From: Kineosporia corallincola
GTDB taxonomy: Bacteria; Actinomycetota; Actinomycetes; Actinomycetales; Kineosporiaceae
NCBI RefSeq assembly: GCF_018499875.1
Contig: NZ_JAHBAY010000007.1
Coordinates: forward strand, 186,001-250,000
Direction of reading: 5' to 3'
DNA: 64,000 bases
The notes under the pieces are model-generated. The model was not told where the DNA came from and made no database searches. It worked only from the letters and a program-made list of their open reading frames with translations. Numbering within the stretch: the stretch's first letter is position 1; every line of letters begins with the position of its first letter. Both the position numbers and the translations under genes were made by a program. Shown piece after piece: positions 60,628 to 64,000 of the stretch.

Positions 60628-61536
60628 TCAGGGCAGGGTGAGGATCTCGGCGCCGGTGTCGGTCACCAGGATCGTGTGCTCGAACTGGGCCGTGCGCCTA
60701 CGGTCCTTGGTCACGACCGTCCACTTGTCGTCCCACATGGTGTATTCGTGGGTGCCGAGGGTGAGCATCGGCTCGATCGTGAAGGTCATGCCCGGCTCGA
60801 TCACCGTGGCGTGGTCGGGGGCGGAGTCGTAGTGCGGCACCACCAGGCCGGTGTGGAAGCCCGTGCCGATGCCGTGCCCGGTGAAGTCACGCACCACGCC
60901 GTAGCCGAAACGCCTGGCGTAGGCCTCGATCACACGCCCGATCACGTTGATCTGCCGGCCCGGCCGCACTGCCTTGATGCCGCGCATCATCGCCTCGTGG
61001 GTGCGCTCGACCAGCAGGCGCGACTCCTCGTCGACGTCACCGGCGAGGAACGTGGCGTCGGTGTCACCGTGCACGCCGAGTCCGTCGCGGGTCAGGTAGC
61101 CGGTGATGTCGATGTTGATGATGTCGCCGTCACGCACCACCGTGGAGTCCGGGATGCCGTGGCAGACCACCTCGTTCAGGCTGGTGCACAACGACTTCGG
61201 GAAGCCGCGGTAGCCCAGCGTGGACGGGTACACGTGGTGGTCGAGCAGGAACTCGTGGCCGATCCGGTCCAGCTCGTCGGTGGTGATGCCGGGCCGCACG
61301 TGGCGGCCGACCTCGGCGAGCGCGGCGCCGGCGATCCGGCCGGCCTCGCGCATCAGCTCGATGGTGGCGGCGTCTTTCACCTCGGGACCGGTGTACTTCG
61401 CCGGGGCGGGCCGGTCCACGTACTCCGGGCGCGGGATGTCGGCGGGCACGGCGCGGCGCGGGCCGACCACTCCGGGCACCAGCGTGCCGAGCGGCGCGGT
61501 GGAGGGGCCCGACTTGCTTCCCGACAAGGTGCTCAT
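60628..61536 (-). CDS. map: methionine aminopeptidase, type Ic
   Basis: A 302-aa enzyme that removes N-terminal methionine from new proteins. After a ~45-residue N-terminal extension rich in proline ([19 protein letters not shown]), typical of actinobacterial type Ic, the catalytic domain carries the metal ligands in [40 protein letters not shown] and the late FEHTILV. The ATG is eight bases from a TAGACT -10 box, so it is probably leaderless. Confidence 0.93.
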   Translation of the reverse strand: MSTLSGSKSGPSTAPLGTLVPGVVGPRRAVPADIPRPEYVDRPAPAKYTGPEVKDAATIELMREAGRIAGAALAEVGRHVRPGITTDELDRIGHEFLLDHHVYPSTLGYRGFPKSLCTSLNEVVCHGIPDSTVVRDGDIINIDITGYLTRDGLGVHGDTDATFLAGDVDEESRLLVERTHEAMMRGIKAVRPGRQINVIGRVIEAYARRFGYGVVRDFTGHGIGTGFHTGLVVPHYDSAPDHATVIEPGMTFTIEPMLTLGTHEYTMWDDKWTVVTKDRRRTAQFEHTILVTDTGAEILTLP

Positions 61537-61624
61537 AGCCCGGCAGTCTAGGACTTTGCCCGGGTCCGGTCCTCCCGGCGGACGGCGGGCCTCGTCGCGG
61601 GCTCCTCGTCGTCCATGATTTTCC

Positions 61625-61656
61625 TGCCCGGCCGGCCCGAGAAGACCGGCCGGGCA
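61625..61656 (-). terminator. hairpin after the 117-aa gene
   Basis: An 11-bp perfect stem TGCCCGGCCGG/CCGGCCGGGCA (61625-61635 and 61646-61656), six bases downstream of the stop at 61662 on the minus strand. Confidence 0.7.
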
Positions 61657-61661
61657 AGGAT

Positions 61662-62015
61662 TCAGACCCGGATGTCGAGCCGGGTGCCCTCGGTGCGGGT
61701 GATCACCACGGTCTGCACCGGGCCGACGGCGGCCGGGGAGAGTGGGTTCTCCACGGTGCCGCGCTTGGGGCCGCGGTAGTTGACGTACTGCTCGTACATC
61801 GCGGTCAGGTAGACGTCGCCGCTGACCGGCACGGCGTTCCGGTCGCCGTCGGCGATCTTGTCGAAACCGGCTCTGGCGGGCGAGTTCTCACCCGACGACT
61901 GGGCGCCGTACGACCAGGCCTGGCCCTGTGAGCCGGCCGGGTTGGCGTCCGGGTCGGGCGAGGTGAGAGCGATCCGGGCGCTCGACAGGGGTTGACCCCC
62001 GATGCGCATGTCCAT
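61662..62015 (-). CDS. hypothetical 117-aa protein
   Basis: Family not recognised. It begins [22 protein letters not shown], is rich in small and polar residues, and ends in beta-strand-like [18 protein letters not shown]. No signal peptide, cysteine or membrane segment. The ATG at 62015 follows GGGGGAACC-like sequence on the minus strand. It has its own terminator and is flanked by inverted copies of an ATGGACGACGAGG motif (near 61604-61616 and 62132-62144). Confidence 0.6.
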   Translation of the reverse strand: MDMRIGGQPLSSARIALTSPDPDANPAGSQGQAWSYGAQSSGENSPARAGFDKIADGDRNAVPVSGDVYLTAMYEQYVNYRGPKRGTVENPLSPAAVGPVQTVVITRTEGTRLDIRV

Positions 62016-62200
62016 GACAGGTTCCCCCGGGCATCTGATTCACATCCGGTCTCGTCCATGAGAGCGGTGGGTGACACAGGCAACATCGGTGATCGCGGCC
62101 GTCGGCTTGAACCGCGCGGGAGATCGGATCAATGGACGACGAGGGGCCCGGGCGACCGCTGCGGGGGCGTATCGGGCACCCCGGGGCTATCTTGGCGATC

Positions 62201-62395
62201 ATGAGCGAAGGTGCCGAGCAGTACTGGTACAACCTGTCGACCGGCCAGGTGGAGGCCTCGTCCCGGAAAGGGCAGGGCAAGGACGTGATGGGTCCTTACC
62301 CCACCCGGGCGGCCGCCCAGCAGGCCCTGGAATCAGCCCGCGCCCGCACCGAGGCGTGGGACGAGGAGGACCGTCGCTGGAAGGACGGGGACTGA
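62201..62395 (+). CDS. small SPOR-domain-like protein
   Basis: A 64-aa protein beginning MSEGAEQYWYNLSTGQVEAS and ending ARTEAWDEEDRRWKDGD. The YWYNL-TGQVE and GPYPTRAAAQQALESARAR pattern matches small actinobacterial proteins annotated as SPOR-domain; a peptidoglycan-binding role is not evident without a membrane anchor. The ATG lies exactly seven bases after TATCTT, so the mRNA is probably leaderless; an upstream in-frame ATG at 62132 is therefore rejected. Confidence 0.75.
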   Translation: MSEGAEQYWYNLSTGQVEASSRKGQGKDVMGPYPTRAAAQQALESARARTEAWDEEDRRWKDGD

Positions 62396-62402
62396 TCCCC
62401 GG

Positions 62403-63266
62403 TCAGTCCTCGAAGGAGTGCTCCGGCGCGGGGAACGTGCCGTGCCGGACGTCGCGGGCGTACTCCTGCGCGGCCTCGGTCAGGATGCCGCGCAGGTCCG
62501 CGTACTTCTTCACGAACCGGGCCGTCTTCCCGCCGGTGAACCCGGCCATGTCGGTCCACACCAGCACCTGGGCGTCACAGTCCGGCCCGGCGCCGATGCC
62601 GACCGTGGGCACGTCGAGTGCCTTGGTCACGGCGGCGGCGGCCGGGGCGGGCACCATCTCCATCAGCACCGAGAAGGCCCCGGCGGCCTGGAGCGCGAGC
62701 GCGTCCTCGAGCAGCTGCTCGGCGTTCTCGCCCCGGCCCTGCACCCGGTAGCCGCCCAGGGCGTGTTCGCTCTGCGGCGTGAAGCCGATGTGCGCCATCA
62801 CCGGAATCCCGGCCTCGGCGAGCAGTTTCACGGTGGGCGCGAGCGCGGCCCGGCCCTCCAGCTTCACCGCGTGCGCCCCGCCCTCCTTCATGATCCGCAC
62901 AGCGCTGTCGAAGGCCTGCTGCGGTGAGCCCTGGTAGCTGCCGAACGGCAGGTCGGCGACCACCAGCGCGTGCGGTGCCGCCCCCGAGACGGCCCGGGTC
63001 AGCGGGATCATCTCGTCCAGGCTGATCGGCAGGGTGGTGCGGTAGCCCAGCACGTTGTTGGCGGCCGAGTCGCCGACCAGCAGCACCGGGATGCCGGCCG
63101 CGTCGAACACCGACGCCGACAGCTGGTCGTACGCCGTCAGCATGGCCCAGCGCTCGCCCCGGGCCTTCATCTGCTGGAGATGGTGGATCCGGATCTTCCT
63201 CACCGGTGCCTGGTCGGTGGTCACCGGTGTGCCGCCGTACGGGGCGGCCTCTTCCTGCTGGCTCAT
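62403..63266 (-). CDS. panB: 3-methyl-2-oxobutanoate hydroxymethyltransferase
   Basis: A 287-aa enzyme making ketopantoate from 2-oxoisovalerate and methylene-tetrahydrofolate, the first committed step to pantothenate and CoA. Motifs are [30 protein letters not shown] (metal-binding Asp), [27 protein letters not shown] and [18 protein letters not shown]. The N-terminal ~25 residues are an extra tail. The ATG is preceded by GAGGAGG. Transcribed away from the glutamine synthetase gene. Confidence 0.94.
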   Translation of the reverse strand: MSQQEEAAPYGGTPVTTDQAPVRKIRIHHLQQMKARGERWAMLTAYDQLSASVFDAAGIPVLLVGDSAANNVLGYRTTLPISLDEMIPLTRAVSGAAPHALVVADLPFGSYQGSPQQAFDSAVRIMKEGGAHAVKLEGRAALAPTVKLLAEAGIPVMAHIGFTPQSEHALGGYRVQGRGENAEQLLEDALALQAAGAFSVLMEMVPAPAAAAVTKALDVPTVGIGAGPDCDAQVLVWTDMAGFTGGKTARFVKKYADLRGILTEAAQEYARDVRHGTFPAPEHSFED

Positions 63267-63567
63267 CGCTTCGCCTCCTCGGGGAACTCTCGTCCCATCG
63301 TCCTACGCCCGGGCCACGCTGCCATGACGCCTCACGTGCGGGGAGTCACACCCGGGCGGCTGTCGTTTTCAACCGGAGGGGGCGTCGTGCCGATGCCGGG
63401 GCAGGGCCCGGACCGGCGCCGGGTGAGTTACGCCACCGTAGGCTGTTCTGCGGCGACCGACGGCCTCCGGGAGTGCACCGAAGCACCCCGGATCTGGCAG
63501 GCTCGGCCGTATCGCGCGCGGGCCGGCGAAAGGCCCGCGGACGGCACGGAAGAAGGAAAGGACCGGC
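63267..63567. other. divergent intergenic region panB-glnA, no gene seen
   Basis: About 300 bases carrying the promoters of panB and the glutamine synthetase gene. GAGGAGG of panB is at the left end and AAGGAAAGG of glnA at the right end. No clear hairpin, RNA or convincing regulator site was found. Confidence 0.6.
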
Positions 63568-64000
63568 ATGGACAGGCAGCAGGAGTTCATTCTCCGCTCG
63601 ATCGAGGAGCGGGACATCCGGTTCATCCGGCTCTGGTTCACCGACATCCTCGGGTCACTGAAGAGCGTCTCGATCGCCCCGGCCGAGCTGGAGGGTGCGT
63701 TCGCCGAGGGCATCGGGTTCGACGGCTCCGCGATCGAGGGCCTCGCCCGGGTGCACGAGGCGGACATGCTCGCCAAGCCCGACCCCTCCACGTTCCAGGT
63801 GCTGCCCTGGCGTGGTGAGTCGCAGGGCACCGCCCGGATGTTCTGCGACATCCTCACGCCCGACCGCGAGCCGGCCCTGATGGATCCGCGCAACGTGCTC
63901 AAGCGCGCCCTGAACAAGGCCGCCGAGCACGGGCTGAGCTTCTACACCCACCCCGAGATCGAGTTCTACCTGTTCAAGGAGCCGTCCACCTGGGGCCAGG
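63568..64000 (+). CDS. type I glutamine synthetase, N-terminal part (GlnA2-like)
   Basis: The first 144 codons of a glutamine synthetase; the gene runs off the window. The beta-grasp opening EFILRSIEERDIRFIRLWFTDILGSLKSV is followed by GIGFDGSAIEGLARVHEADM and PWRGESQGTARMFCDI; the start of the catalytic domain shows the metal glutamates in YTHPEIEFYLF. The sequence and its place beside panB fit GlnA2 (Rv2222c) rather than the main GlnA1. GlnA2-type enzymes may serve polyamine or other amide metabolism. AAGGAAAGG precedes the ATG. Confidence 0.9.
   Translation, partial: MDRQQEFILRSIEERDIRFIRLWFTDILGSLKSVSIAPAELEGAFAEGIGFDGSAIEGLARVHEADMLAKPDPSTFQVLPWRGESQGTARMFCDILTPDREPALMDPRNVLKRALNKAAEHGLSFYTHPEIEFYLFKEPSTWGQ

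Noticed and set aside
61551-61616. A 22-codon minus-strand leader frame ([12 protein letters not shown]...) upstream of map
   Set aside because: The -10 box TAGACT eight bases before the map start implies transcription begins after this frame; the ATGGACGACGAG sequence is better explained as the dispersed motif.
62132-62200. Longer start for the SPOR-like protein at 62132
   Set aside because: No ribosome site. The TATCTT -10 lies inside this extension, seven bases before the ATG at 62201.
63427-63447. Possible GlnR box (GTTAC and a following GTAGG) upstream of the glutamine synthetase gene
   Set aside because: Only one half-site resembles the consensus; too weak to annotate.

Overview
The window is a roughly 70% G+C chromosomal segment from an actinomycete. 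The evidence is the S-(hydroxymethyl)mycothiol dehydrogenase, the FasR-type PucR regulator heading a fabD-fabH-acpP-fabF operon, homodimeric pyruvate dehydrogenase E1 (aceE), AhpE, DUF3052 and DUF3145 proteins, polyphosphate glucokinase, an actinobacterial class A RNase P RNA, and many GTG starts with a -10 box 6-8 nt upstream. Genus cannot be fixed from the sequence; a Kineosporia-like or related free-living saprophyte would fit the sugar-uptake load. No prophage, CRISPR array or complete insertion sequence was seen.

Layout. (1) 1-5.9 kb, minus strand: a ROK regulator, a sugar ABC transporter (binding lipoprotein plus two permeases) and a NagZ-type GH3 hexosaminidase, with 1-4 nt overlaps between the transporter and enzyme genes; a further gene begins at the left edge. 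This looks like uptake and cleavage of amino-sugar oligosaccharides. (2) 6-10.6 kb: an NmrA-type quinone oxidoreductase divergent from its HxlR regulator, an SRPBCC protein, an EF-hand protein, a TPR protein and a GT2-GtrA glycosyltransferase. (3) 10.7-15 kb: a perfect actinobacterial LexA (SOS) box, an unknown 103-aa protein, Mn-catalase, an NRAMP Mn transporter and a coupled 56-aa CxxC protein; then a SARP/BTAD regulator and a YdjM-like membrane protein. (4) 15.2-20 kb: a PTH2-like protein, two LURP-one-related (LOR) paralogues downstream of the mycothiol formaldehyde-detoxification pair, and DUF3145. (5) 20.1-30.9 kb: fatty-acid synthesis operon, fasR, a hypothetical protein, aceE, DUF3052, ahpE and tRNA-Val(UAC). 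(6) 30.9-51.4 kb: an accessory carbohydrate/signalling block. It holds a pRiA4b ORF-3 family protein, a LacI-controlled ABC transporter divergent from a GH3 beta-glycosidase, two tandem GGDEF-EAL proteins with a LOR protein, and a second LacI system with transporter, GH51 arabinofuranosidase and GH35 beta-galactosidase. (7) 51.4-64 kb: housekeeping genes (Nif3-like, zinc-ribbon protein, histidine phosphatase, DUF1737, rhodanese, metZ, yaaA, secreted 5'-nucleotidase, rnpB, ppgK, map, a SPOR-like small protein, panB and the start of a type I glutamine synthetase).

How it fits together. From memory of Mycobacterium tuberculosis, regions 5 and 7 resemble the Rv2222c-Rv2245 order (glnA2, panB, Rv2228c-2230c, ahpE, DUF3052, aceE, fasR, fab genes), with the 20-kb carbohydrate/c-di-GMP block placed between ahpE/tRNA-Val and the Nif3 cluster. 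Each sugar system pairs a transporter with glycosidases that lack signal peptides, so oligosaccharides are probably imported and cleaved in the cytoplasm. Palindromes at the regulator promoters give testable operators for the ROK, HxlR, FasR and both LacI proteins. The least conventional parts are the SOS-box/Mn-catalase/Mn-transporter cluster, the tandem dual-domain c-di-GMP enzymes followed by a LOR protein, and the LOR pair attached to formaldehyde detoxification.
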